Assembly: GCA_904063045.1 (NCBI GenBank)
Contig: CAJFCJ010000005.1
Span: 3,997,689-4,061,688 of the forward strand
Length of the DNA stretch: 64,000 nucleotides
Direction: 5' to 3'
Source: Dimorphilus gyrociliatus
Lineage: Eukaryota > Annelida > Polychaeta > Dinophilidae
Both the position numbers and the translations under genes were made by a program. This document shows positions 35,885 through 47,804 of the stretch, piece after piece; positions within the stretch are counted from its first letter, which is position 1; each line of letters opens with the position of its first letter. The notes below the pieces were generated by a model that was not told the origin of the DNA, made no database searches, and was given only the letters and a program-made list of their open reading frames with translations.

Positions 35885-37708
35885 GTCCATCAATAAATTT
35901 TTGCATTTTCTCCGACACTTTACCAAATCGATAAAATATATTCATAGGCATTTATTCCATACCTACATATTTATAATTCATCTAAAGCAACATTTATGCT
36001 CCTACTTAATTATAGGTCTACATTTCTGAAATATTATGATGTAGTTACGTCAATAACGCCTAAAGTCAACTGAATACCCCGAAAGATTTCCAATGGTCAC
36101 AAATGGGGAATTAGAAATTCTACGTTGATACATTCAGTTGAGAGTCTTCTTAAAAAAAATCTATAGATGATTGATGCTCAGTTTTGTTCTTTATCATTTT
36201 TGCAGGATTTTTTGCTGTCTATATATAAATACTATTTATCTTTTTTATTATTATTATTTTAAGCTTTGAGAGAATAAACCAAAAATTCCAGGCGTAGTTT
36301 TATTCTACTATTTATTAGAGGTAAACACGAAAAGGCATTAAAGTGACTTTTATAGCACCTGTACATAACACAGCATTTCATTTTAATAATTATAAATATT
36401 AACGATACGAAAGAAGAAAAGGAAACATATGTTGAGTATGAACAAGCTATTAATTTCATTTGAATTATTAAAAATTCGCAGAGACGTCAAAAGAGATTGT
36501 TATATTTACGTAAACGTCAACGAAAAATAGTCGACAAACATTTTTTGATATATATTTATATACAAACTGTAAATATATATATATACTGTATATATTGACG
36601 TATTAAATATCAAGTAAATTTGAATTAAATATAGAACAAAATGACGAATGCCCCTCTCCAGCCAACGACATTCATTTTTTTTTAGACTAATCGCTCGACT
36701 TTGTCAATATTTTGCGATGACAAAAATTGCCTATGCAACTCTCACGGTATTTAATTCGTAAACAATCCTTGGTTTGTAAAGCAAACAGGGTGTTTGATAA
36801 AGGAAATTAGCGACCTTCTTAACATGAACCTAATTCTGCAACAGTCCACCACCCTCCCAACATTTCCTTCTCGCAACTCTTTCGCTAAGCAGAAGTTATC
36901 GAAACGTGAAGGAAGACCGCTGCGTCAGTGTCTCTTCATCATTCGTCATTTTTCCTTAACCTATTCTAGCGTAACGACTCCCTACTGTACATATATATAT
37001 ATATATGTGCTTTTATTAAAAAGTAAACTTTGGCTCATAAATACTATACAGTTCATACACAGTACGCATTTAGTACAATAGATATTGCCTATCAATAGCC
37101 ATCATTATACATTTATTAGGTATATAATGAGAAAATAGAGTAAAATGTTACTTATATTAAAAGTAAGGATACAAATGTATTTTTATATGAAGATGTTTAT
37201 ATCTTTGTATATTGTATATAATATTATTATCATAACAGAAACATCTTATAATTGATATCTACCAAACGTCTGTCGACTGTTGCTATTCCGGTCAAATAAC
37301 CAAAATTTTAATAAACTTTTGCTGATATTTCTCCTTTAATTTTCTTTTATTGAAAGAAATAACAAAAAACTAAAAAAGAAAAACCTGTAATATATTGCAA
37401 TATTTCAATCTATAATAAACATATATAAAACATATAAATGTATGCAGCAAGTGTATAGACTTATTTCTTTTTTATAATACAGTAGAATTGCTGTACGCAG
37501 AATATCTAGAGTATTTATTTATTAATTTAATATATTGCATATATAAATATGTAAATATCAAGTTTAGATACACAAATTTAACAATATATTGATTAAAATT
37601 AATAGTTACTCTTCAGTTTATCTTGTGTACACTAAATCTTCTTTTGTATCAAAAAACAAAAAAGAAAGAAAGAAAAAAGAAGAGCAATTTTCGTATGTTA
37701 ATTCATTT

Positions 37709-37717
<9 letters not shown>

Positions 37718-37742
<25 letters not shown>

Positions 37743-37743
37743 T
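37718..37743. repeat. CT microsatellite
   Basis: About twelve CT units. Confidence 0.85.
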
Positions 37744-38140
37744 TAGTTTCCCTCTATCTCTCTCTTTTATTTTGCAAGAATTCACCAAGTTTTAAGTATA
37801 TTGCACATATTTCTATCGAATCTTTCGTTGCCTAAGTCAGGTCTTTTTTCTCTTTTTTTAATTATTTTCCTTCAAAAATCTTGTTTGTATAGTAAAAGGA
37901 AAAGATAAAAGGAAGAAAAGAAAAGTAAATAAATAAAAATGTACGCAAGTTTTGATCAAGTTTAATGCAAGTTGGAAGTATAATAATAGACTATTCCAAC
38001 TTGTCAGAATCTTCAGTATAAGTTATATAGCAAAAAATGCAACAGTTAATTTGATCCAATACAAATTTTTTTGCGGATGAATAAATGTTTATCGTACAAA
38101 CTAACCTCTTGGTTTGTCATGGGAAATTTCCATCTTTTGT

Positions 38141-38940
38141 CTATACTGCAGCAGTTTGTACTAAACTTAACTTGGAGTTTGACTTCTCTCTTTCCCAAGT
38201 TTTTCCCTGTTCAGGTGAGTAAATCATAGCCAATTTTGTTTTCTGAGTAAATACAACTCCGACAACAATTAAAACTAAACATAGCGCAAGTCCGTAAGCT
38301 GCAATTGTATTCACCCATAATAGTTTATCCTTAGAAGTCTCTCTTAGTTCAGCACACTCATCTGGAAGTTGAACTCTTGAAGTTAATGATGAATAAGATG
38401 AATAAGCCGATATACAACAAACAAGTAAGGCTTCGCCAAATTCCTTGCCAATTCTCCCTATTAATTGTCTTCCATTAAATAAAGTCGGTGTTCTTAGAGA
38501 GTCTAAATACCATCAAATAGAATTACGATTATGCACATCATATTTTGAGAAGGGAAGAGAAAAGCATTTCTCATGATTATTCATCGTTAATTTAATTTAT
38601 CTAATCTCTAATCTTTAATATTTTTGTTAATTTTTAAGGTGCAAAATCATTATATCTTGCCTTGACGGTATTGAAAAGTATAAGGTTTTGTTATCCTAAC
38701 AGGAAGTGGCCAAGTTATGCTTATCGTTCCTGAAACCAAACGATTCAAAGTCGCTGACATGTTCACTCTCTCGCAATTATCCCCAAAGAAAAAGGGACGG
38801 TGGCAATGGCAGCGTTTCCTTAACCGGCTTTCCTTCGTATAATAGCAACTTCCGCCGTTTTCGCAGTAGCAGGAAAACGAGCCGTCTAACAAAATGAAAA
38901 TACAGAATAAGTATAAAGAAAACTGACCGTATTGAGACAT
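38141..38940 (-). CDS. small type I membrane protein with one EGF domain and a fibronectin-III-like region, 213 aa
   Basis: Exons 38940-38661 and 38502-38141. The frame closes only if the first intron starts with GC (AAG|GCAAGA), a known minor donor class. The ATG at 38940 begins a signal peptide (FSLYLFCIFILLDGSFS). Next comes an EGF domain (CYCENGGSCYY ... KRCHCHRPFFFGDNCE), then a beta-type region reading SGTISITWPLP, PYTFQYRQD and ALLVCCISAYSS that resembles a fibronectin III fold. One membrane helix (TIAAYGLALCLVLIVVGVVF) and a 37-residue cytoplasmic tail follow. The order EGF-FN3-TM is like the membrane-proximal half of vasorin-type proteins, without LRRs. Role inferred: cell-surface adhesion or ligand binding. 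Confidence 0.7.
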
Positions 38941-39663
38941 GATGGCCGAGTGTGGCACGTAGAAAAGAATAGACGCCTCTCAGCGACGTCTAGTGGTTAA
39001 TATTTTTAGATAAACTTCTTTTTCTCGCTCTGAAACAAAAGCACTACACCAGTTTCAATTTACGAAGAAGAGATTAGCGCTAATATCAAATACACTTAAA
39101 GGTTCTTACCGCTCGTAAAGGCCTGTACATAAACAATGGAGGATAATCATTATTCTACTTTTCTCTAAGAATTATTGAATTAAAGAAAAGAGATTTCTTC
39201 TATTTCTGTATATATGAATGCAGTATATAAGCGTAATAGATGATGGAAGAGAAAAGAATAAAATGTTATCCGAACATTTTTCATCTTTAATATACGTAAA
39301 AAAAGATATCAAATTCCATCAAATGGATCCTTCATCTATATAAAGTAAACTTTCCCGATTCTATTTACTATTTCCATTAAACATGGTTTGGTCCTTAATC
39401 TCGAACCTGAAGACTATATTACCAAAAACTATTTCTCCCTCCATTACATTCTTGTATACTCGTGATAAAAACGAGGAACAGAAACAAAAATATCTAAATA
39501 TATAGCCAACAATCGATTAGTTTTAATATTAACAAACTATAATACAAATTAATATTTAGTATACTGTATATATATACAAGTTAATATATACATTTCGGTC
39601 ATATTCATAATATATTCATATATTTACAAAAGAGAATATGGCAAACATTTTACGATTTACAGT
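38941..39663. other. intergenic
   Basis: Promoter of the EGF-domain gene and 3' flank of the caspase gene. A TACTGTATA motif is at 39559-39577. No exon is recognised. Confidence 0.5.
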
Positions 39664-41304
39664 CTAAAAGAAGAACGCTTTAGTTAAAGTGAAGTAGGGA
39701 GCTGGAGTTTGTTTGTAATATCCATTTTCGAATGGAGCGTTAACTTTGCCTATTTCCCGATTGACGTTTGTTAAAATTTGTAGAACGTCATGTCTATAAG
39801 GAAAGACATAAAGAAAAATAAGTAATAAGTTAATAAATAATATTTTATTATTGTGATTGTGGGTTCTTACTTGTCGTAATTTCTTGCTATTTGCACACAA
39901 AGCTGCTTAATATACCAACTACCTTCGGATCTACTTCTAAAACTTTTTAAGCCAGGGACGGTTGAATATCCTATTAGGATATCAGCCATATCACTCACAA
40001 TATTATCTTCAACTCCGTCTGATTCAATATTTCTTCTCCTTACAAAAAGCGCCGTCTCGCCTTCTGTTTGGCAAGCCTGGATGAAGAATAATTTTGGTTT
40101 GCCAGATAAACTAGGACATTTGGAAGCACCGAAAAAGTTTGGAATTTTCATTATTTCGAGCTTTCTGCGGTCTCTTCCGAATACGTGACCAGTTGTTCCA
40201 TGGGATAGAACAAAACATACCAGACAACTGAAATTGGAATGATTCTCGGATGCTATATTTCCTAATACCTTCTCCATTTCGGATGCTGTCAGATCCCTGA
40301 AGAGCTTTATTGCATAATTTAATTTAGTAAATACTCTTTGTATATTCCTTATATCTTCCTCAGCTCCATTTCTAACAGGTAAACAATCGTTCAGGAATTT
40401 TGCGTTGTTAATAATTATACAATAGCCTTTAGGCTTAGTATCAATTGTATAAGATTCTCTTTCAATGTTGAGTGTTAATTTACTGTGAAAGAAGTAATAT
40501 AATTAATATTAATAATATATCTGTATATATTTACAATATGTATATATATATATATTATATAGAGTATACTGTATAATATTATACTAATATATTCGTACAA
40601 CTAAACGTCTACAAAATAATAGGAAAGTACCTTGGAATATTTATTTTCTTTCCGGAGTCAGTTTCGAAATCACTTTGCCCCAAAATCTGTCCATTAATGG
40701 ACTCGTATTCTTCTATTAATTTCTCCAAATAACCACAATCGGATAGAATCTCACCAAAGGCTGCTTTTAAGAACTTAATATCATTCTCTGTGATGAGGCC
40801 CTCCTCCTCGAGTAACATTAATAATTGCTGCGATGTCTCTGCTTCGTCTAATTTTCCTCTAGACGTACAACCGCTCATTTCAACATATGATTTAAGGTTC
40901 TTAAAATCGTCACTTTTTATCTCTTCAGACAGCTTATGCAATAGTAATCTATAATTGCTAAGGGTGGATCGCTTCGTCTTTAAACCATCCATCACTTGCC
41001 TGGAGGATATATTTAGGTGCCTTAGTAAATCCCTTCTCCCAATATAATAAAGACATTCCTGCAAGCAATCCATGTTCCCAGTTGTTAAATCTATTTTATT
41101 ATTGTCAATTAGTAAAGTCATAATTTCCGATCCTCGATCAGTTTTCTCTAATTTTGAAGATGATACTAAATCTTTAAGTAAAAATTTTAATGAATTTATA
41201 TCTCTTATCTTCAATTCTGCAGATATTTTATAAAGTTTATGTATCCATTCAACTTCATGTTGTTGGTGTGAATCTGGATTGCCAACGCAGTCGCTTTCCA
41301 ACAT
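39664..41304 (-). CDS. initiator caspase with two death effector domains (caspase-8-like), 471 aa
   Basis: Exons 41304-40631, 40482-39871 and 39793-39664 join in phase. The first about 200 residues form two death-fold domains (WIHKLYKISAEL, LKFLLKDLV, then LLLHKLSEEI). The protease domain has the catalytic histidine in VLSHGTTGH (His319) and the catalytic cysteine in FFIQACQT (Cys362). The linker between large and small subunits has candidate Asp cleavage sites (ESDGVEDN, around 378-385). The small subunit has STVPGLKSFRSRSEGSWYI, close to caspase-8. By family it is recruited through DED contacts to a death or immune adaptor, self-activates and cleaves effector caspases. Oddity: the usual glycine after QACQ is threonine. 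It lies head to tail with CASC3 upstream. Confidence 0.93.
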
Positions 41305-42911
41305 TTTACAGAGTATTTAATTGTTTTATTCAGATAAATATGCCTATCATATGAAAAAATCGAAAAAAGTAGACTCTTATGTCTCTTTTCTTGTTTTACT
41401 AAAAGGTGAAATCCCCTTCTCCTTTTATTAGTAATTGAAAACAGTCACTATAGACAGTTGAAGATTCGTAACTATTCCTCGATAGTTCAACCATGAACAA
41501 AAAAAGACTACATCAAATAATTAACGTATTCTTTCTGATTACTTTTCAATTCCTTTGTTTTTAAATGAAGAATACTTTCGTTTCCATCAAAAAAAACACT
41601 TTAGAAAAATAGAACAACAAAAGATACCTGTCCCACAAAATATTAATATAATCAGGTAACGAGGAATTTATATACCAGTTTTTATTTCCCGCAGAATATT
41701 TGTTTTTCTTTTATTTATGTAGACGTTATTAAAATTTAGTACTTATACCTTAGCGAGTGAGATGAGAAAAAGAAGTTTTTATTCGATTGAAAGAATGGTA
41801 ATCTAGAAATATAATTAACTATTATTTGTTATTTATTTGTAACATTAAAGAAGAAGAAATATTTCAAGCAAGAATCAATTAACATTATCACTACATCTCT
41901 TATCAATTTGTACTAAATTAGTTTATTTTATACATATTTTACTACAGAATCTTATCAAGCTGTATGTCGTATAAAAGGCGTAAGCGATAAAATTTGCTGC
42001 CGCAGCCAAACTGTAAACCATGTAGTTAAATTACTTTCTAATCAAGTAAACACAAAAAGGAGAGAAATCTATAGTTGTTAAATGTTAAGATACTTTACAT
42101 ATATATATATATATATGTGTGTGTGTATCATGAAATTTATTTTATTTTCGCTTCTTCTCCAAAGGATTACTGTTGAATAATTAAAGAAATTTAACAGATA
42201 GAACTGTTCTTCTTTCAAAAATATACTGAATCTCTTATGAGTCTAATACCTTATAATGCTACAGAGCTTTTGGTTTGTCTTCAAGGTAGCCTTGTGCTGA
42301 ATAACTTTATTACATGCAATTAATTAATTTCCAAGGTAAAAGTAGAGAATACATTAAATTATAAGATAATTAGGTCATTCTTAAAATCTAAAGGGAAAAT
42401 AAATTATTAAGAATCTATAAAATAATTTCTGGTCATTTCCAACCAATATAAAAGTCTATAAAGAGAGTAGTTGTATCTAAATAGGTGTGTATAAAAAGAA
42501 ACATTTGCCTAATGTTTATAAATAATCGAATCTTTTATTTCTATACAAAATTTACACTGATACAAATAAAAAGAAACTTATTGTTGACAAACGAGGACGG
42601 CCCATACCTTAGCAGGAAATATTAAATAAAATAAAAAAAGAAAAAAAACAAGAGCCATAGAATTGAATATTTTAAATCTTCGTTTTGTAAATATGAAAAC
42701 TATACAATTGTCTAAAAATTCGGACGAAATCAAGTACTTTTTTGTAGTTAATTACAAAAAAGTACAATAACAAATGAGAAAAAATAAATAAAAGTATACA
42801 CGAACAAAATACACTTGTCATTAATAGTTTGTCCTCTTTTTCTCTTTTTAATTTTCAGAAACAAATGAGGGAATCAATTTTTAAGAAAAATAAAATTATT
42901 ACAATTACGGA
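41305..42911. other. intergenic
   Basis: Promoter of the caspase gene and 3' UTR of CASC3. A TA/TG simple repeat is at about 42097-42128. No exon is recognised. Confidence 0.55.
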
Positions 42912-45082
42912 TTAGGACTCTTGCGGGTCAGATTGCTCTTTTTCTGCCTCTCCAGCTGGCTAAAAAAGAACAGAAAGTTCAAGGTTAATAGGTTTATAAA
43001 ATTATTTAATAAGAGGTAAAGAAGGTTAGAAATTATTAACGCTAATGCTAACCTTGTTCTCTGGACTGAGTATGGGAATAGGCGTTCTAAAAGAGTCTGT
43101 TCGCTGTGGAACAGGTGAATAGTAAGTCGTTCCTCCACGAACTCGTTCTTTAGGTGGAGCAGCGTAATATGTAGTTCCCCTATGAACAGTTCCTAGTTCG
43201 CCGCTATCTGGTGGCTATAAGGATGGGAAATTTTAAAAACATGCATTTTCATGATATATAGAAACTATCACTTACCTCGGTCTGAGGCAAAACGGTTGGT
43301 TGAACGGTGTTAGTATAAGGTATTATGTTTTGACCATGAGGAGGAAGAACATAGGGCGAGTGCTGAATTGGTAAATTTGGTACCGGCACCAAAATAGGTG
43401 GGTGAGCAGTGCCCGGAGCAGCCGAAGGAGCTGGATGAATACCCCGATCAAGAAAACCTGTAGCAACCGGCGGAGTGTTCACTTGATTATAAAATATTTG
43501 CTGCTGCTGCTGCTGCTGCTGCTGTTTTTGTATCAATTGTCGCTGGTGCCTAGGAGCCAAGTTAGGAACATACTGACTCGCATTACTTCCTTTCGATTTA
43601 GCTCCTGATCCATTCTCCACCTTGTCATTCTCTTGGACTGTATCTTTATCAGCTTCCTGTTCTGCAGAAGATCCTTTATCGTCTTTTTTCAGTCTCTGTC
43701 TTGTGTATCGTTTAGCTTTTGATTTAGTTTTGACAGAATTAGTTTCAGATTCCTCTTCAAGTTTTACAGTTTGCTGTTGGTGATTGTGGTCACCTCTATT
43801 ATTCAACCTCTCAGGCTCAAAATTACTATTCTTATTTTCTCTTTTAGATTTGGAAACTTCTTCATCTTTCTGCTTATAGTAATACTTCGACTTCGAACTT
43901 GTTCTATAATTGCTATCATTCTCTTCCCTGAACGAATTCCATTCTCCTTGATAGGATCTAGGTCGACGATTCGGTTGCCTATTATTAGATTGATGATTTC
44001 CCTTACCCCTACCCCTACCCCTGCCGCGACCCCTTCCTCTTCCCCTTGGTTGAAATTCGTCGTATGTATAACTATCTTCTCCTCCATACCAATAACGATT
44101 ATTATTTCTCCGGCTATTGCTTGTTCCTGGTCGATCATTGCCTAAAAATTAAAATTCAATGATAGTATAAAAATGACATATTTTAAATTATTTTTTCTTA
44201 TTTCTCTTGATAATAGGATTTTTCTTGATCACTATGAAATTATGTAACCTAAGAGTTTTCTTTAAATAATTTAAAACAAAATTACCTCCTCTAAATCTTC
44301 CCCTGGGAATAAAATCGCCAAGACTCCTGTTCGAAGGCTTTTTTGTATCTGCGCTTTCCCTACCGTTACTTGAAGCAGGTGGTGAAGGGGGTGGTTCATT
44401 ATTAGATCGAATGTCATAACCGTACTTAGCAATTATTTGTGTTCTTGATTTCGGAGCTTGTTCATCCTCTCTAAATCTGTCATGTTCCCATTTCGTCTTA
44501 CCTATCCACAATTGCCCTTTTTCTTTGGCCCGTTTTTCACCCTCCTCTTTATCGTCTTCCTCAACTTCCTCATCTTTCCTATCGTCATGCTCGTAAAAAT
44601 AACCAGTTCTAGGTATATATGCTGGATTCTTTTTATCCTCATCATCGTCTAGTTTGGCCGAAGACTCAGGTTCTTCTTCACCATCACCACTCTGCCGCTC
44701 TTCATTAACGACTTCCTCATCCTCATCAGTAAATTCCGCCGAATACTCATCGGCTGTTTCCTCCTATTCAGAACAAAAACTTAACCTTCTACAAAGAAAA
44801 AAATGCAACAAACCTCTAATGTTTCATATTCAGAATCAGAAGATTTGCCTCCACTCTCGGCATCAGATTTCTATCAAAAAAGAAGAATAATTAGCAACAA
44901 AATTAAAGAACCCAGCGAAAACTGGTCGTAATCGCTCATGATATAAAGCGTTTCCCTAGATAATCCATACTTACTTCAGATTCGGACAACCTTTTTTCTT
45001 TGTTTTCTGAAACTACATCAGACTCTTTCTCAAATTCTTCTTTGGCCTTTGGATTCCTTCTTTTCCGCAAACGAGACGACAT
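42912..45082 (-). CDS. CASC3: Barentsz/CASC3, exon junction complex core protein, 572 aa
   Basis: Six exons close in phase: 45082-44975, 44870-44814, 44763-44286, 44141-43276, 43214-43053, 42959-42912. An acidic N-terminus leads to the conserved SELOR (Btz) region at residues about 100-175: NPAYIPRTGYFYEHD, KWEHDRFREDEQAPKSR and AKYGYDIRS, which clamps eIF4A3 with its RNA in the exon junction complex. A block of seven RG repeats follows (about 247-262), then charged stretches, a run of eight glutamines from a pure CAG tract (43501-43524) and a Pro-rich C-terminus. Family role: mRNA localisation, translation and nonsense-mediated decay, shuttling between nucleus and cytoplasm. Conservation of the eIF4A3 contact residues makes the call firm. 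Confidence 0.95.
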
Positions 45083-45457
45083 TGTTATTTGCTTCCGGTG
45101 CCTTCCCAGTTCACTTCCGGTAGCCAAGAGCGCGAAAATTTTAAATACGAACTTTACGCCAAAAAATGTTTACATAATATAATACTATAGAACGTTCAGG
45201 ACTTTTAGGTCATTTATAAAGGTCGTCTAAAGCATAAACAAGGTAATTTACATTTTTAATAGTTTATTCAGAAGGTGCGTTTAATACGAGACAGATTATT
45301 AGATAACAAGTACGAAGCACACTGACATCAAACCATTAATATAATTCATATATTGTATTGTACGAATCTATCATTATTACTGACTACTCTATGAGAAATA
45401 TATCAGATGCTATTCAAATTAGTTATTAAAGTTCGACAGAAATGCTTAAGAGAACAA
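45083..45457. other. intergenic between CASC3 and PEPCK
   Basis: 5' UTR/promoter of CASC3 and 3' UTR of PEPCK. Nothing else is seen. Confidence 0.6.
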
Positions 45458-47464
45458 TTACATTTTGTTGATACGCTCCTGCATTTTCTTTATCTCTTCA
45501 CATATCTCTTTAGGTAAATCATCCCCAACCTCTCTGTCTAAGAAAGCTTTCGTTTCTTCAATATCCGATTTCCAATAATCCTTGGGCAAAGAGAATAGTT
45601 CGTCCCATTTCACCTTATCTTCAATTCCAGAAAGGTCAATAGATCCTTTTGTTGGAAGATAACCGATGGCAGATTCAACAGCCACATCTTTGTCTTCAAC
45701 TCTCTTACAAACCCAATCCAATACACGGATGTTATCACCAAAGCCAGGCCAAAGGAAATGACCATCCGCACCGGTTCTAAACCAGTTAACATGGAAAATT
45801 TTGGGCAATTTAAGACCAGATTGTCTTCCAAATTGTAGCCAATGATCTAAGTATTCTCCAAAATTGTAACCCATAAATGGTCTCATAGCCATAGGATCAT
45901 GCATGATCTTTTTTCCATGAAATTCCGCAGCAGCAGTTGCTTCGGATTTACAAGCAGCTCCAACGAGGACACCATGGTTCCAACCGTATGATTCAAAAAC
46001 CAACGGGACACCCTCTGGTCTTCTGCCGCCAAACAAGATAGCATCGATTGGTACACCTTCAGGATCTTCCCATTTTGGATGAATGATTGGACATTGAGCA
46101 GCAGGAGAGCAAAATCTGGCATTGGGATGAGCTGCCTTGCCTTCTTCTCCAATTTTCCATCTCTTTCCCAACCAGGTTGTAATGCCAATATTCTTGTCTT
46201 CAACCTCATCTTCGAGTCCTTCCCAATAGTAAGATCCATCGTCCGTCTTTGCAACATTTGTGAAAATCGAATTCTTCTGGAAAGAAGCCATAGCATTTGG
46301 ATTAGTCTTCCAGTTTGTTCCTGGAGCAACTCCAAAGAAACCAGCTTCTGGGTTGATAGCTCGCAATTCTCCCTTTTCGTTGAATCTCATCCAGGCAATA
46401 TCATCTCCTACGCATCTAACTTTCCAGCCAGGTAAAGTTGACTCCAGCATAGCCAAATTTGTTTTGCCGCACGCAGAGGGAAAAGCTGCAGCGATGTAAT
46501 GTTCTTTACCACCTGGCTTTGTGATACCCATGATAAGCATGTGCTCAGCCATCCATCCTTCATCTCTAGCAATAGCATTCGCAATACGAAGAGCAAAACA
46601 CTTCTTTCCCAAAAGAGAATTACCACCATATCCAGATCCAAAGGATTTCACTTTTCTCTCTTCAGGAAAATGGGCAATGAAAATTCTTTCAGGGTTGCAT
46701 GGCCAGTGGTTGACCACCTTCTTTCTCCATGGGCGAGGGCATCCCATGGAGTGAATACATTTCACGAAATCTCCGTCTCCAAGAACTTCCCAAATTTTGG
46801 AAGTAACGCGGGTCATAACACGCATGCAGAGCAATACATAGTTAGAATCAGTAATTTCAATACCAATTTTCGACAAGGGAGATCCAACTGGCCCCATAGA
46901 AAAAGGTATAACGTACATCATTCTGCCTGCCATACAACCAGGAAATCTCGACTGTAGTTCTTTTTGACAGTCTTCGGGCGAGATCCATTGTCCGAGACCT
47001 CCTTTAGCGTCACCGTGACATCTTGGTACAGTTTTATGTTTTTCTTTCGTGCAAATCCATGTTTTACTCTCCACACGGGCGACATCTGCCGGATCGGTAC
47101 GGCACACGTAGCAGTTTTCATACTTCTCCAATTGCTCTAATGTTCCTCTTTCTTCGAGCTTGTGAATTATCTCTGTTGCTTCTTCGTTTGAACCATCACA
47201 TATAAAGATACCGCGAGGCTTCAGATAATCAGCCTATATAAAAAACAAAAACAGAAATAATTTTTTTTTGAAACTTAGTATTGTAACATTAAAATTTGAT
47301 AAAATCTCCTATTAGCTTACATAAAACGCAATAAACTTCTTCGCTTTGGTGGGAAGAGCATGGAAATCTCCTTTAGCAATAGGAATATGGCCCAAATGCG
47401 GTACGATGATTTCATGAACTTCAGTGTATTTAATTTCAGGTTCGACGTCTAGTTCTCGACTCAT
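45458..47464 (-). CDS. phosphoenolpyruvate carboxykinase (GTP), 639 aa
   Basis: Two exons, 47464-47321 and 47233-45458, join in phase over an 87-bp intron. The length matches animal PEPCK. Key sites: the P-loop with the reactive cysteine FPSACGKTNLAM (Cys303), the metal/nucleotide loop VGDDIAWMRF (323-332), the substrate region FGSGYGGNSLLGKKCFALR and the GTP-binding region GYNFGEYLDHWLQFG with HVNWFRTGADGHFLWPGFG. The enzyme converts oxaloacetate and GTP to phosphoenolpyruvate, carbon dioxide and GDP, in gluconeogenesis or, in many invertebrates, in reverse for anaerobic malate metabolism. The N-terminus MSRELDVEPE shows no clear mitochondrial presequence, suggesting a cytosolic enzyme. It is divergent from SBNO with about 340 bp between start codons. 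Confidence 0.97.
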
Positions 47465-47804
47465 GGCTGCAAATTTTATTCCGAAAGGCAAGACAATGCA
47501 AATCTCTGGCAAGAGCAGATACTTTCACACCAAGCTCGGATTTAAGAGTGAAGAGCAGTAAGGGTGACCTACAGTCGTCTCGTTCGAGATATAACCTTGG
47601 AAGGTTGTAGACTGGTTTTTAAAATACCCTTAATATTGTTTCATGCAACTGCATATCGTTTATAATATCCATATTTATTAGAAAAAATTTTCTTAATAAA
47701 GAATAAAAAGAAAAATATTTTCTGATTTTAAAATCCCTAAATGAATCAGGTTACCAGTTTATATCCTGGCAGCCATCTTGCGTGAAAATGAGTGTGTTGA
47801 TAGA
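47465..47804. promoter_or_regulatory. shared divergent promoter region of PEPCK and strawberry notch
   Basis: 340 bp separate the two start codons. On the SBNO side a YY1-type element lies at 47769-47780. No other exon is visible. Confidence 0.5.
47769..47780 (-). promoter_or_regulatory. YY1-type element (CAAGATGGCTGC on the minus strand)
   Basis: The plus strand reads GCAGCCATCTTG, an excellent match to the animal YY1 consensus (CCGCCATNTT form). It lies 25 bp upstream of the SBNO start codon, the usual initiator-proximal place for such sites in housekeeping genes. Confidence 0.5.

Larger units (their letters stand above)
34255..38140. other. 3.9-kb gene-poor stretch with simple repeats
   Basis: Contains CT and GA microsatellites (34853-34890, 35827-35884, 37718-37743) and dispersed TACTGTATA motifs (34293-34316, 36565-36596). 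A less AT-rich patch at about 36630-36990 carries a short open frame with no family signal and might be a regulatory region. The 137-codon minus frame at 34797-35210 includes a translated GA repeat and is not supported. Confidence 0.5.

Noticed and set aside
36794-37081. 95-codon plus-strand open frame in a less AT-rich patch
   Set aside because: No recognisable motif, and it ends in a translated TATA repeat. Kept only as a possible regulatory patch.
45610-46957. Several frames of 70-150 codons on both strands inside PEPCK
   Set aside because: Shadows of a strongly conserved coding exon in other frames.
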